From Giesbergeria anulus (GTDB taxonomy: Bacteria; Pseudomonadota; Gammaproteobacteria; Burkholderiales; Burkholderiaceae_C), in NCBI RefSeq assembly GCF_900111115.1, contig NZ_FOGD01000008.1:62001-126000 (forward strand): DNA of 64,000 nt, in the 5' to 3' direction. The translations under genes and the position numbers were made by a program. The notes below the pieces were generated by a model. It saw only the letters and a program-made list of their open reading frames with translations. It was not told the DNA's origin and did not search any database. Within the stretch, counting starts at the first letter, position 1; every line of letters begins with the position of its first letter. Positions 25,841-35,061 of the stretch are shown one piece after another.

Positions 25841-26812
25841 ATGCTGATCAACTGCGTAGCCTACCACCAAGGAAAAAAACTGGCGGACATCTCTATCGAA
25901 GACATTTCCATCTGGGTGCAGAAACCCGAATGTTTTGTCTGGGTAGCCTTGCGTGACGCCACCCATGCCGAATTGCAACAGATGCAAGAAGAATTTGGAC
26001 TGCATGAGCTAGCGGTGGAAGATGCACGCAATGGACACCAACGCCCCAAGATGGAAGAGTATGGTGGTATCGTTTTTATTGTGATGCAGTTGCTGGAAAT
26101 CCAGCAAGAGCAAGAGCAGGTGCAAGTGGGAGAAGTCGCTATTTTTGTGGGTACCAACTTTGTCCTGTCCGTACGCAATAACAGCCAGCAGAATTTTCTG
26201 GGGGTGCGTGGACGCTGTGAACGGGAACCCCATTTATTACAACATGGCTCCAGCTTTGTCTGTTATGCACTGATGGATGCTGTAGTAGACCGCTATTTTC
26301 CGCTGCTCGACGCCATTGAGACCGAGTTGGACGATATTGAATCGCGAATTTTTGAGCGCAATGCGGGGCGCGGCAATATTGAGCGCTTGTACGCACTTAA
26401 ACACCGTGCCACCACTATGCGTCATGCAGTTTCTCCGCTGCTCGAAGTTACCGGAAAACTGCATGGAGGTCGGGTGCCCGTGGTTTTCTCTGGAACACAA
26501 GAATATTTTCGCGATGTCCACGATCATCTGATGCGGATCAACTCAACTATTGACTCCATTCGTGAAACTATCGCTACGGCCATTCAGGTGAACCTATCTA
26601 TGGTAACGATTGAAGAGTCTGAAACCACCAAAAAACTGGCAGCTTGGGCCGCTATCTTTGCCGTGTCTACAGCCTTGGCTGGTATTTGGGGTATGAATTT
26701 TGAGAATATGCCTGAATTAAAGTGGGAGTATGGCTACCCGGCGGCCTTGTTCATTATTTTCAGTGCTGCCAGTGTGCTGTATTGGCGCTTTCGGCGTATT
26801 GGTTGGTTATAA
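25841..26812 (+). CDS. CorA-like Mg2+/divalent cation transporter inside the kdp operon
   Basis: A 323-residue CorA/MIT-family protein. The long N-terminal cytoplasmic part contains the charged and coiled-coil segments expected (DAIETELDDIESRIFERN). Two C-terminal membrane helices flank the signature GMNFENMP, with GMN at about residue 285; Tyr-Pro follows in the loop. CorA channels import Mg2+ and related divalents. GGAGA precedes the ATG. Its position between kdpC and kdpD, 15 bp after a small ORF and 11 bp before kdpD, is unusual and links Mg2+ handling with the K+ pump. Confidence 0.92.
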   Translation: MLINCVAYHQGKKLADISIEDISIWVQKPECFVWVALRDATHAELQQMQEEFGLHELAVEDARNGHQRPKMEEYGGIVFIVMQLLEIQQEQEQVQVGEVAIFVGTNFVLSVRNNSQQNFLGVRGRCEREPHLLQHGSSFVCYALMDAVVDRYFPLLDAIETELDDIESRIFERNAGRGNIERLYALKHRATTMRHAVSPLLEVTGKLHGGRVPVVFSGTQEYFRDVHDHLMRINSTIDSIRETIATAIQVNLSMVTIEESETTKKLAAWAAIFAVSTALAGIWGMNFENMPELKWEYGYPAALFIIFSAASVLYWRFRRIGWL

Positions 26813-26823
26813 CCGTGCCCGTC

Positions 26824-29523
26824 ATGGAGAAACCGCGCCCAAACCCCGATGCCCTGCTGGCCCAGATGCAGCAGGAAGAGGGGCAAGCCCATCGGGGGCG
26901 TCTCAAAATCTTCTTTGGTGCCAATGCTGGAGTGGGCAAGACCTATGCCATGTTGGCAGCGGCCCATGCCGCCAGAGCCGAGGGGATACCCGTCATCATC
27001 GGTGTGGTGGAAACCCACGGTCGTTTAGACACCGAAGTCATGGCCGAGCATCTGCCCCGCCTGCCATTGCAACAGGTACCATACCGGGATCGGGTGCTGC
27101 AAGAATTTGATCTGGACGCTGCCCTAGCCTTTGGCGTTGGGCAGCCCCAAGCGCTGGTGCTGCTCGATGAGCTGGCCCACAGTAATGTGGCCGGTTCCCG
27201 GCACCCTAAACGTTGGCAGGACGCAGAGGAGCTGCTAGAAGCAGGCATTGACGTCTGGTCAACGATGAACGTGCAGCACCTAGAGAGCCTGAACGATATT
27301 GTCAGTGGTATCACCGGCATCAGGGTGTGGGAGACCGTGCCTGACCGTCTTTTTGACGCTGCCAATGAAGTGGTGGTGGTAGATCTGCCCCCTGATGAAT
27401 TGCTGCAACGCCTCAAGGCGGGTAAAGTGTATTTACCGCAGCAGGCAGAGCAAGCAGCGGCTAACTTCTTTCGCAAAGGCAATTTGTTGGCCCTGCGTGA
27501 ACTGGCATTGCGGCGCACTGCTGACAGGGTCGATGATGAGATGCGCACCTATCGCCGTGCCAGCTCAGTCAAGCCCGTGTGGCCCAACCGTGAGGCGCTG
27601 TTGGCCTGTGTCGGGCTAGGGCTTGAAGACGAAAAAGTGGTACGCACCTGCGCACGCATGGCCGCACAGTTAAACGTGCCTTGGCATGCCTTGCATGTCG
27701 AGTCGCTCGGACAGCACAAGGGCCTCGACAAAGAGCACGAGCAAGCACTGCGGGTGCTCAAATTGGCCCAAGAGTTGGGGGCCACTACAGCCACGGTCTC
27801 TCATGCCGATACTGCCACTGCTTTGGTGCGTTATGCCCGAGAACAAAACTTGGTGCGCTTGGTGTTGGGCCGCCGCAGCCACCGACGCTGGCCTTGGCAT
27901 CGGCCCTTAGTAGATGCTGTGACACAACGGGCCGACGATCTGGATGTTTTGCAAGTCGCATTGCCACAGAGTACAGGCCGCGCCCAGCCTCCAGAGCAAA
28001 AACAGCGGATGCTAGAGGCCCCGATTACATGGTCAGGTTATGCGGCAGCCACTATGGCTTGTGTCATGGTGGCGTTGCTCATCAGCCCACTGCGCAATGT
28101 GCTCGAACTGAGCAATATTGTGATGCTGTTCCTGCTGGCCGTGGTGGGCGTTGGTTTGCGTTTTGGCCGGGGGCCTGCGGTACTGGCTGCCTTTCTGGGG
28201 GTATTGCTGTTTGATTTTTTCTTTGTGGCCCCGCGCTTCTCGTTTGCCGTCAGTGATGTGCAGTATCTCGTCACTTTTGGCGTGATGCTGGTAGTGGCGC
28301 TGGTGATAGGCCAACTCACGGCGGGCCTGAAAGTTCAGGCCGAGGCTGCCACCCAGCGTGAGCACCGAGTACGAAGTTTGTATGAGATGTCCCGCGACCT
28401 ATCAGCGGCTCTCCTGTCAGAACAGGTGGCCGAGATTGGCGCTCGTTTTCTAGCCTCTGAGTTTCAAGCCCGCTCCACGCTGTTGGCCGCAGACGAACAA
28501 GATCGCCTAGAAGCCCTTCCGGGCGGCAATGCCACCGTAGATATGGGCGTGGCCCAGTGGGCATTTGATCGTGCCGAGGCCGCCGGTTTAGGAACCGATA
28601 CCCTGCCTTCTACCAGTTGTTTGGTATTGCCGCTCAAAGCCCCGATGCGGGTGCGGGGGGTGTTGGCACTGGAGCCGGGCGACCCCCGGTTGCTGGGGCC
28701 TGAACAGCGGCGGCTGCTCGACACCTGCGCATCTCTGTTGGCTATTTCACTGGAGCGTATTCACTATATCGACATGGCACAAAAAAGCACGGTACAGATC
28801 GAGTCCGAACGCTTGCGCAACTCCCTTTTGTCGGCTATTTCCCATGACCTCAGAACACCTTTGGCCTCATTGGTTGGTCTGTCAGAGGCATTGCTCATGA
28901 TGCCGCCCGCCTTGGAGCGGGCGCAGCGTGACATTGTGGACTCGATCAAAAACGCAGCCTTGCGCATGAGTGCGCTGGTCAACAATCTGCTGGATATGGC
29001 CAGACTGCAAGGGGGCAGCGTTCAACTCCACCGTGCTTGGCAGCCCTTAGACGAAGTGATTGGCAGCGCCCTGACCGCCTGTGCCGCCATGATGGCAGGG
29101 CGGCCTATTGAAATTCATCTGGCAGAAGATTTACCATTGCTGCACTTAGACTCCGTGCTGATGGAGCGGGTATGGGTCAACCTGCTAGAGAACATTGCCA
29201 AATATACCCCTGAGGGCAGCCCAGTCACACTAGATGCCAAGCTCAAGAGTGGCGAGGTAGTGATTGATATTGACGATAGTGGCCCAGGGCTACCCCCAGG
29301 AAAAGAAGAGCTGTTGTTTGATAAATTTGAACGCGGTCAGCGCGAAGCAACTACCCCTGGTGTAGGGTTAGGATTGGCGATTTGCCGCGCAATTATTGAT
29401 GCCCACGGAGGGCATATTACCGCCCACAATCGGCAAGAAAATACTAAAATAGTAGGGGCCCGATTTACAATCGGGCTACCCTGTGGTAATCCGCCGCAAG
29501 ATGATGGTACAAATACGCTATGA
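26824..29523 (+). CDS. kdpD: Potassium sensor histidine kinase KdpD
   Basis: An 899-residue sensor (E. coli 894). In order: the KdpD domain with Walker A GANAGVGKT (about residues 32-40) and LLDELAHSN; a universal-stress-like domain (about 250-375); four membrane helices (about 400-500, with LRFGRGPAVLAAFLGVLLFDFF); a GAF-like domain (520-640); HisKA with the H-box SHDLRTP (His near residue 673); and HATPase with WVNLLENIAKYTP and DSGPGLPPG. It senses K+ limitation or turgor and phosphorylates KdpE. It ends in an ATGA overlap with kdpE. Confidence 0.96.
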   Translation: MEKPRPNPDALLAQMQQEEGQAHRGRLKIFFGANAGVGKTYAMLAAAHAARAEGIPVIIGVVETHGRLDTEVMAEHLPRLPLQQVPYRDRVLQEFDLDAALAFGVGQPQALVLLDELAHSNVAGSRHPKRWQDAEELLEAGIDVWSTMNVQHLESLNDIVSGITGIRVWETVPDRLFDAANEVVVVDLPPDELLQRLKAGKVYLPQQAEQAAANFFRKGNLLALRELALRRTADRVDDEMRTYRRASSVKPVWPNREALLACVGLGLEDEKVVRTCARMAAQLNVPWHALHVESLGQHKGLDKEHEQALRVLKLAQELGATTATVSHADTATALVRYAREQNLVRLVLGRRSHRRWPWHRPLVDAVTQRADDLDVLQVALPQSTGRAQPPEQKQRMLEAPITWSGYAAATMACVMVALLISPLRNVLELSNIVMLFLLAVVGVGLRFGRGPAVLAAFLGVLLFDFFFVAPRFSFAVSDVQYLVTFGVMLVVALVIGQLTAGLKVQAEAATQREHRVRSLYEMSRDLSAALLSEQVAEIGARFLASEFQARSTLLAADEQDRLEALPGGNATVDMGVAQWAFDRAEAAGLGTDTLPSTSCLVLPLKAPMRVRGVLALEPGDPRLLGPEQRRLLDTCASLLAISLERIHYIDMAQKSTVQIESERLRNSLLSAISHDLRTPLASLVGLSEALLMMPPALERAQRDIVDSIKNAALRMSALVNNLLDMARLQGGSVQLHRAWQPLDEVIGSALTACAAMMAGRPIEIHLAEDLPLLHLDSVLMERVWVNLLENIAKYTPEGSPVTLDAKLKSGEVVIDIDDSGPGLPPGKEELLFDKFERGQREATTPGVGLGLAICRAIIDAHGGHITAHNRQENTKIVGARFTIGLPCGNPPQDDGTNTL

Positions 29524-30212
29524 ACCTGATTACGACCCACGTTCTTATCATAGAAGATGAAGTGGAAATACGGCGTTTCCTTCGCCTGACGTTGCAGGCA
29601 GAAGGGTATACCGTCCACGAAGCCAGCACCTTAGCGCGTGGTCTGATCGAAGCGGCCACACGCTGTCCTGATTTGTTAGTGGTCGATCTGGGGTTGCCCG
29701 ATGGCGACGGCATCGATCTCATTAAAGAACTGCGTCAATGGTCTGCGGCACCGGTGATTATTCTGTCTGCCCGAAGCCACGAGGATGAAAAAATTCGTGC
29801 CCTAGATTTTGGGGCCGATGATTATCTTGTCAAGCCATTCAGTACGGGTGAACTGATGGCCAGAGTCCGTGCCCAATTGCGACGCGGCCAAAAGAACGCG
29901 ATTGACGGCAGTTCAATGATCAGGTTTGGCAATATCACCATTGATTTGGCACGGCGCATAGTAAGCTGTTATGAAAAACCATTGCACCTAACCCCCATTG
30001 AATACAAACTTCTCACCCATCTAGCTTCTCAGCCCGATCGGGTGGTAACACACGGGCAGTTACTCAAATCTGTCTGGGGGCCGGGGCATACAGAAGACAC
30101 CCATTATGTCCGTGTACACATGGGTAACTTAAGAAAGAAAATTGAAATAAACCCCTCTATGCCCCAACATTTGCTCACTGAGACGGGTGTAGGGTACCGT
30201 TTTGTTCCATAG
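29520..30212 (+). CDS. kdpE: KDP operon response regulator KdpE
   Basis: A 230-residue OmpR/PhoB-type regulator. The receiver has the acidic pair in IIEDE, phospho-acceptor Asp56 in LLVVDLGLPD, and Lys105 in YLVKPF. The DNA-binding winged helix (about 130-228) contains LTPIEYKLLTHLASQP and YVRVHMGNLRKKIE. It activates kdp transcription when phosphorylated by KdpD. The start overlaps the kdpD stop by 4 bp. It closes the ten-gene operon and is convergent with apaH, 86 bp away; no clear terminator is visible in between. Confidence 0.96.
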   Translation: MNLITTHVLIIEDEVEIRRFLRLTLQAEGYTVHEASTLARGLIEAATRCPDLLVVDLGLPDGDGIDLIKELRQWSAAPVIILSARSHEDEKIRALDFGADDYLVKPFSTGELMARVRAQLRRGQKNAIDGSSMIRFGNITIDLARRIVSCYEKPLHLTPIEYKLLTHLASQPDRVVTHGQLLKSVWGPGHTEDTHYVRVHMGNLRKKIEINPSMPQHLLTETGVGYRFVP

Positions 30213-30298
30213 CACCAAGGATGAATGGCGATACCCGTGGGCCTTGGGGTAGCCACCATAATGCTCTTTTCTTGCTGCAAAACGGTTGCCGCTCCCTT

Positions 30299-31141
30299 TT
30301 AGCCCGGCTTTTGCGCTTGTGGGCAGCGCACTTGCAATAGTTCGCGCTCGGCCAGCGTCCGGCCAAAACGCACTGCACTGAGGCAACCACCCCATACGCA
30401 GCCGGTATCCAGCGCCAGCACATCGGGCCGGTTGAGCCAGCCCAGCGTAGACCAATGCCCAAACGCCACTAGCTGGCCCTGCGTGCGCCGCCCCGGCACC
30501 TCAAACCAAGGCAGCAGACCCGCTGGGGTGGTGGTGGCGCTTTCGGTGCTGGCAAAGTCCATCGCCCCGGCAGGCGAGCAAAAGCGCAACCGCGTGAGCG
30601 CATTGACCACCACCCGCAACCGATCCATGCCTTGGAGCTGATAGCTCCAGTGGTCGGGAGCATTGCCGTACATCTGGCGCAAAAACAGCGGTAAATCGCG
30701 GCTGCACAATACCGCTTGCACCTCTTGGGCCAAAATCAGTGTTTGTGCTGTATCCCACTGTGGCAACACCCCGGCGTGTACCATGAGCATCGACTCGCCG
30801 CCATGCTCGAGCGTACGCGCCAGCGGTTGCTGGCGCAGCCAATCGAGCAGCGCCATGCGGTCAGGCGCTTGCAGCACCTGGGCCAATGTGTCGCGTGCTG
30901 ATGGCTTGCGCGCTCCGTGGGCCACGGCCAGCAAGTGCAGGTCGTGGTTGCCCAGCAAGCTCAAGATAGCCCCATCAGCGGCCAAGCAGCGGCGCAGCAC
31001 CTGCACCGAGGCCGGCCCCCGATTGACCAAATCTCCCAGCAGATAGACCGTATCTCGGCTAGGAGAAAAATCGATCTGCTCTAGCAGCCGTTGCAGCGCC
31101 TCGTCACAGCCCTGCACATCACCAATACAGTAAATGGCCAT
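30299..31141 (-). CDS. apaH: Symmetrical bis(5'-nucleosyl)-tetraphosphatase
   Basis: A 280-residue enzyme of the usual ApaH length. The phosphoesterase metal motifs are GDVQG (residues 7-11), GDLVNRGP and GNHD, with His later in a GHWSTLGW context. It hydrolyses Ap4A to two ADP, clearing alarmone-like dinucleotides and acting on RNA caps. The start at 31141 (MAIYCIGDVQG) is the family start; a longer reading to 31246 is rejected because it runs into the synthetase gene. It lies 16 bp downstream of the acyl-CoA synthetase, so the two probably form one minus-strand transcript. Confidence 0.95.
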   Translation of the reverse strand: MAIYCIGDVQGCDEALQRLLEQIDFSPSRDTVYLLGDLVNRGPASVQVLRRCLAADGAILSLLGNHDLHLLAVAHGARKPSARDTLAQVLQAPDRMALLDWLRQQPLARTLEHGGESMLMVHAGVLPQWDTAQTLILAQEVQAVLCSRDLPLFLRQMYGNAPDHWSYQLQGMDRLRVVVNALTRLRFCSPAGAMDFASTESATTTPAGLLPWFEVPGRRTQGQLVAFGHWSTLGWLNRPDVLALDTGCVWGGCLSAVRFGRTLAERELLQVRCPQAQKPG

Positions 31142-31157
31142 GATGTTGGCAGGGCAC

Positions 31158-32804
31158 TTAGACGTTGATGGCGCTTTGCGAACCAGCCTGCTGGCGCAGC
31201 GCAAATTTTTGGATTTTGCCGGTGCTGGTTTTGGGAACTTCACCAAAAATCACATGGCGCGGCACCTTAAAACCGGCCAGATGCAGCTTGCAATGCGCCA
31301 CGATGTCTTCTACCGTGGTTTGCGCGCCCAATTTCAGTTCGATAAAGGCGCAGGGCGTTTCACCCCATTTTGGGTCGGGCTTGGCTACCACAGCAGCGGC
31401 CAACACATCGGGGTGGCGATAGAGCACATCTTCTACCTCAATAGAGGAGATGTTCTCGCCGCCAGAAATGATGATGTCTTTGCTGCGGTCTTTAATTTTG
31501 ATATAGCCATCAGGATACTGCACGGCCAAATCACCACTGTGGAACCAGCCGCCCCGGAAGGCTTCTTCGGTGGCCGCTGGGTTTTTGAGGTAGCCCTTCA
31601 TGGCGATATTGCCCCGGAACATGATCTCACCCATCGTTTCGCCATCGTGGGGCACTTCTTCGAGGGTTTCGGGGTTGCGCACACTGGCACCGCGTTGCAA
31701 GTGGTAACGCACCCCTTGGCGGGCATTGAGTTGAGCGCGTTCGCCAATATCGAGTTCGCTCCAAGCATCGTGTTTGGCGCAAACTGTAGCTGGGCCATAA
31801 ACTTCGGTCAGGCCATAAACGTGGGTCAGGTCAAAACCCATCTTTTCCATGCCTTCGATCATCGAGGCTGGTGGCGCAGCACCCGCCACCATCGTCTTGA
31901 CGCCCGCAGGAACGCCTTCTTTCATCGCCGCAGGCGCATTGACCAGCAGACTCTGCACAATCGGGGCACCGCAGTAGTGCGTGACGCCGTAGTTGCGGAT
32001 GGCATCAAAAATCGACTGGGCATCAACGCGGCGCAGGCAGACATTCACGCCCGCACGGGCAGCCAGCGTCCAAGGGAAACACCAGCCATTGCAGTGGAAC
32101 ATCGGCAGCGTCCACAAATAAACCGCGTGCTTGGGCATGTCCCATTCCAGCACATTGGAGATAGCATTCAAGGCCGCACCCCGGTGGTGGTAGACCACGC
32201 CCTTAGGGTTGCCAGTGGTGCCGCTGGTGTAGTTCAGGGCAATGGCGTCCCACTCATCGGCGGGCAAATCCCAAGCAAAGTTGGCATCGCCACGGGCCAC
32301 AAACTCTTCGTATGTGCTGCTGCCCAAGCGCTGGGCTGCTGTGCCATACAGGGCATCTTCTACATCAATCAACAGCAGCGGTGTTTGGCTCTGGCGCAAG
32401 GGCAGCGCTTTGGCCACCACGGTGGCAAATTCTGGATCGACAATCAAGGCTTTGGCCTCGCCGTGGTCGAGCATAAAAGCGATGGCTTCAGGGTCAAGGC
32501 GGGTATTAAGTGTATTCAACACAGCCCCAGCCATTGGGATGCCAAAGTGGGCTTCTACCATGGGTGGGGTGTTGGGCAGCATCACGGCCACAGTGTCATT
32601 TTTACCAATGCCAGCCTGTTGCAGGGCACTGGCCAACTGACGGCAGCGCGTGTAAGTTTGGCCCCAGGTCTGGCGCAACTGTCCATGCACAATCGCCAGC
32701 CGCTCTGGATACACCTCGGCGGTGCGTTCGATAAAACCCAACGGCGACAGCGGGGCAAAGTTGGCTTGGTTGCGTGGCAGATCTTGCTCGTAGATGGATG
32801 TCAT
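31158..32804 (-). CDS. Acyl-CoA synthetase (AMP-dependent synthetase/ligase)
   Basis: A 548-residue ANL-superfamily enzyme. The AMP-binding motif is YTSGTTGNPKG; further core motifs are VYGLTEVYGPATVC, and SKDIIISGGENISSIEVED at the hinge, and the C-terminal catalytic Lys is in the TSTGKIQKF segment. It activates a carboxylic acid to its CoA ester through an acyl-adenylate. The N-terminus (MTSIYEQDLPRNQANFAPLS) matches medium/short-chain acyl-CoA synthetases related to DmdB/AlkK, so the substrate is probably a short or medium fatty acid. A longer start at 32843 is not supported. It is divergent from dnaG. Confidence 0.9.
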   Translation of the reverse strand: MTSIYEQDLPRNQANFAPLSPLGFIERTAEVYPERLAIVHGQLRQTWGQTYTRCRQLASALQQAGIGKNDTVAVMLPNTPPMVEAHFGIPMAGAVLNTLNTRLDPEAIAFMLDHGEAKALIVDPEFATVVAKALPLRQSQTPLLLIDVEDALYGTAAQRLGSSTYEEFVARGDANFAWDLPADEWDAIALNYTSGTTGNPKGVVYHHRGAALNAISNVLEWDMPKHAVYLWTLPMFHCNGWCFPWTLAARAGVNVCLRRVDAQSIFDAIRNYGVTHYCGAPIVQSLLVNAPAAMKEGVPAGVKTMVAGAAPPASMIEGMEKMGFDLTHVYGLTEVYGPATVCAKHDAWSELDIGERAQLNARQGVRYHLQRGASVRNPETLEEVPHDGETMGEIMFRGNIAMKGYLKNPAATEEAFRGGWFHSGDLAVQYPDGYIKIKDRSKDIIISGGENISSIEVEDVLYRHPDVLAAAVVAKPDPKWGETPCAFIELKLGAQTTVEDIVAHCKLHLAGFKVPRHVIFGEVPKTSTGKIQKFALRQQAGSQSAINV

Positions 32805-32947
32805 AAGAAAACAGTTCAGACAAAAAACGCCTGGCAGTGCCACGGCGACGGAGAGCGAACCAGTTTACGCCCGAACACTGGCAGGAAACTGTCAGTCTGT
32901 ATCAGCCTGTATCGGGGCCACCCCGGCTTTGCACGGACAATAGGCCG

Positions 32948-34810
32948 GTGTCTATTCCCCAGTCTTTTCTCCAAGAGCTTCTCTCACGCGTCGATATCGT
33001 CGATGTCGTTGGGCGCTATGTGCAACTCAAAAAGGGGGGGGCCAACCTCATGGGGCTGTGCCCCTTTCATGGTGAGAAATCCCCCTCGTTCAGCGTCAGT
33101 CCGGCCAAGCAGTTCTACCATTGCTTTGGTTGCGGTAAAAACGGTAATTCCATCAGTTTTCTGATGGAGCACACCGGCATGGGTTTTGTCGAGGCAGTGC
33201 ATGATCTGGCCCAACAAACCGGGCTGCAAGTGCCCGAAGACGACCTCTCGCCGCAGCAAAAAGAGCAAGCTGCCGCACAGCGGCAAAAGCAAGCCACCCT
33301 GACCGACGTGCTAGAGCACGCCGCCCAAGCCTACCGCCGCCTGTTGCGTGGTGCCCAGAGCCCGATTGCTTATTTGCGCGAGCGCGGCGTCTCAGGCGAG
33401 GTGGCCCGCGCCTATGGCGTCGGTTACGCCCCAGAGGGCTGGCGCAACCTGGCCAGCGTGTTTGCGCAATACGACGACCCCCTGCTCGAAGAAAGCGGGC
33501 TGGTCATTACCCACGCCGACGATGGCGGCAAGCGCTACGACCGCTTCCGCGACCGGGTGATGTTTCCGATCCGTAACGTGAAAGGCGAGTGCATCGGCTT
33601 TGGAGGCCGCGTCTTGGGTGATGACAAGCCCAAATACCTCAACTCCCCTGAAACCCCGGTATTCCACAAAGGCCGCGAGTTGTACGGCCTGTTCGAAGCC
33701 CGCACTGCCATCCGCGAGCAAGGTTATGTGCTGGTCACAGAAGGCTATATGGATGTACTGGCGCTGGCGCAACGCGGCTTTGCCAACACTGTAGCCACGC
33801 TGGGCACCGCCTGTACGCCAGAGCATGTAGCCAAGCTGTTTCGCTTTACCGATACCGTAGTGTTTAGCTTTGATGGCGATACTGCCGGGCAGCGGGCAGC
33901 GCACAAGGCGCTAGAAGGTGCCCTGCCCTATGCCACCGACACCCGCAGCATCAAGTTTTTGTTCCTGCCACCTGAGCACGACCCAGACAGCTTTATCCGC
34001 AGCCACGGCAGCGATGCCTTTGCCCGCTTGGTGGCCGGGGCGCAGCCCCTGAGCCAATTTTTGTGTACCGCAGCGGCGCAGCAGTGCGACCTGACCACCC
34101 CCGAAGGCCGCGCACGCATGAGCAGCCATGCCGCGCCTTTGTGGGCAGCCCTGCCTGAGGGGGCCTTTAAGCGCCAAATGCTGGGCGATCTGGCGGCACA
34201 GGCACAGCTTACCCCCGCCGAGTTGCTAGAAGACTGGCAAAACGCTAGTCACCGCGCTGCCGGACACAAACCACCACCGCCTCCCGGCCATACCGATGCG
34301 CTAGTGCAACGGCGCAAAGGCCCGGCACGCACCAGCGCGGCGAGGCCCACACAGACCAGAAGGTCGGTGCCGGTCAGCCGTGCTGACCACGCCATCCGCC
34401 TATTGTTGGCGCACATGGCTTTTTTTGATGAACTCTCGCACGAGCACCTTGCCGCCCTGCACGCCTTGGGGCCACCGTACAGCCCCTTGCTGGCTTGGCT
34501 AGAAGAGCAGTTCCACGAACATGGCCCGCAAACTTGGGCCGTGCTGCACCAGCGGCTGCAAGACCACGAAGGCCAAGCCTTGGCCGAACAGTTAATGAGC
34601 GGCACCCACGCCCAAGCCGAAGGCGATGTGGGCGAATGGCGTCATGAGCTGCACGACCTGCTCAACCGGCTGTTGGTGGAGCAACTGGGCCAACAAGCCA
34701 CCCAAGCCTTGGCTGCAGCCATGAGCGATCCGGCCCAATTGCAACACTACCGGACGCTAGATGCCCGACGCCGTGATTTATTGGAAAAATTAAACCGCGC
34801 TGGCACTTGA
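32948..34810 (+). CDS. dnaG: DNA primase
   Basis: A 620-residue primase (E. coli 581). The CHC2 zinc finger uses Cys38, His41, Cys59 and Cys62. The TOPRIM core shows LVTEGYMDVLALAQRG and FSFDGDTAGQRAA. The C-terminal part (about residue 480 on) is the helicase-binding domain. It makes RNA primers at the replication fork. The start is a GTG at 32948, giving MSIPQSFLQELLSRVD, which fits primase N-termini; an ATG 111 bp upstream would add a non-homologous extension overlapping the synthetase promoter region. It is followed by rpoD, as in the macromolecular synthesis operon, but rpsU does not directly precede it. Confidence 0.95.
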   Translation: MSIPQSFLQELLSRVDIVDVVGRYVQLKKGGANLMGLCPFHGEKSPSFSVSPAKQFYHCFGCGKNGNSISFLMEHTGMGFVEAVHDLAQQTGLQVPEDDLSPQQKEQAAAQRQKQATLTDVLEHAAQAYRRLLRGAQSPIAYLRERGVSGEVARAYGVGYAPEGWRNLASVFAQYDDPLLEESGLVITHADDGGKRYDRFRDRVMFPIRNVKGECIGFGGRVLGDDKPKYLNSPETPVFHKGRELYGLFEARTAIREQGYVLVTEGYMDVLALAQRGFANTVATLGTACTPEHVAKLFRFTDTVVFSFDGDTAGQRAAHKALEGALPYATDTRSIKFLFLPPEHDPDSFIRSHGSDAFARLVAGAQPLSQFLCTAAAQQCDLTTPEGRARMSSHAAPLWAALPEGAFKRQMLGDLAAQAQLTPAELLEDWQNASHRAAGHKPPPPPGHTDALVQRRKGPARTSAARPTQTRRSVPVSRADHAIRLLLAHMAFFDELSHEHLAALHALGPPYSPLLAWLEEQFHEHGPQTWAVLHQRLQDHEGQALAEQLMSGTHAQAEGDVGEWRHELHDLLNRLLVEQLGQQATQALAAAMSDPAQLQHYRTLDARRRDLLEKLNRAGT

Positions 34811-34825
34811 ATCCAGCCCCGAAGG

Positions 34826-34831
34826 TACAAT
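34826..34831 (+). promoter_or_regulatory. Possible -10 element of an rpoD promoter
   Basis: TACAAT lies just after the dnaG stop, with a CACTTG-like -35 about 16 bp upstream. The 250-bp gap before rpoD also holds a small hairpin (GGGGC, TTT, GCCCC at 34954-34966) in the leader. This suggests that rpoD is partly independent of dnaG. Promoter assignment is tentative. Confidence 0.35.
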
Positions 34832-35061
34832 ATAGGGTTTTCGGCAAGAGCGACAGCAGCACCTCCGGGTTGGGCCACCGTGACACACACGCACAACCGC
34901 CCCTGGCACCGCAAGGACTGCACACCAAATGTTCGCCCACACATCTTGCCTCCGGGGCTTTGCCCCTTCTGTAAAAACCCATCTGGGCCGCCTTGCCGTG
35001 TCGGTGTTTTGCGCACCCCACCGATGTATTTTGGCCAGCGCCCCCCGAGAAAGCCACCACC

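Noticed and set aside
31134-33164. Long plus-strand reading frame opposite the acyl-CoA synthetase
   Set aside because: It overlaps a clear enzyme gene in full, contains no recognisable domain and its composition is that of an antisense frame in GC-rich DNA.
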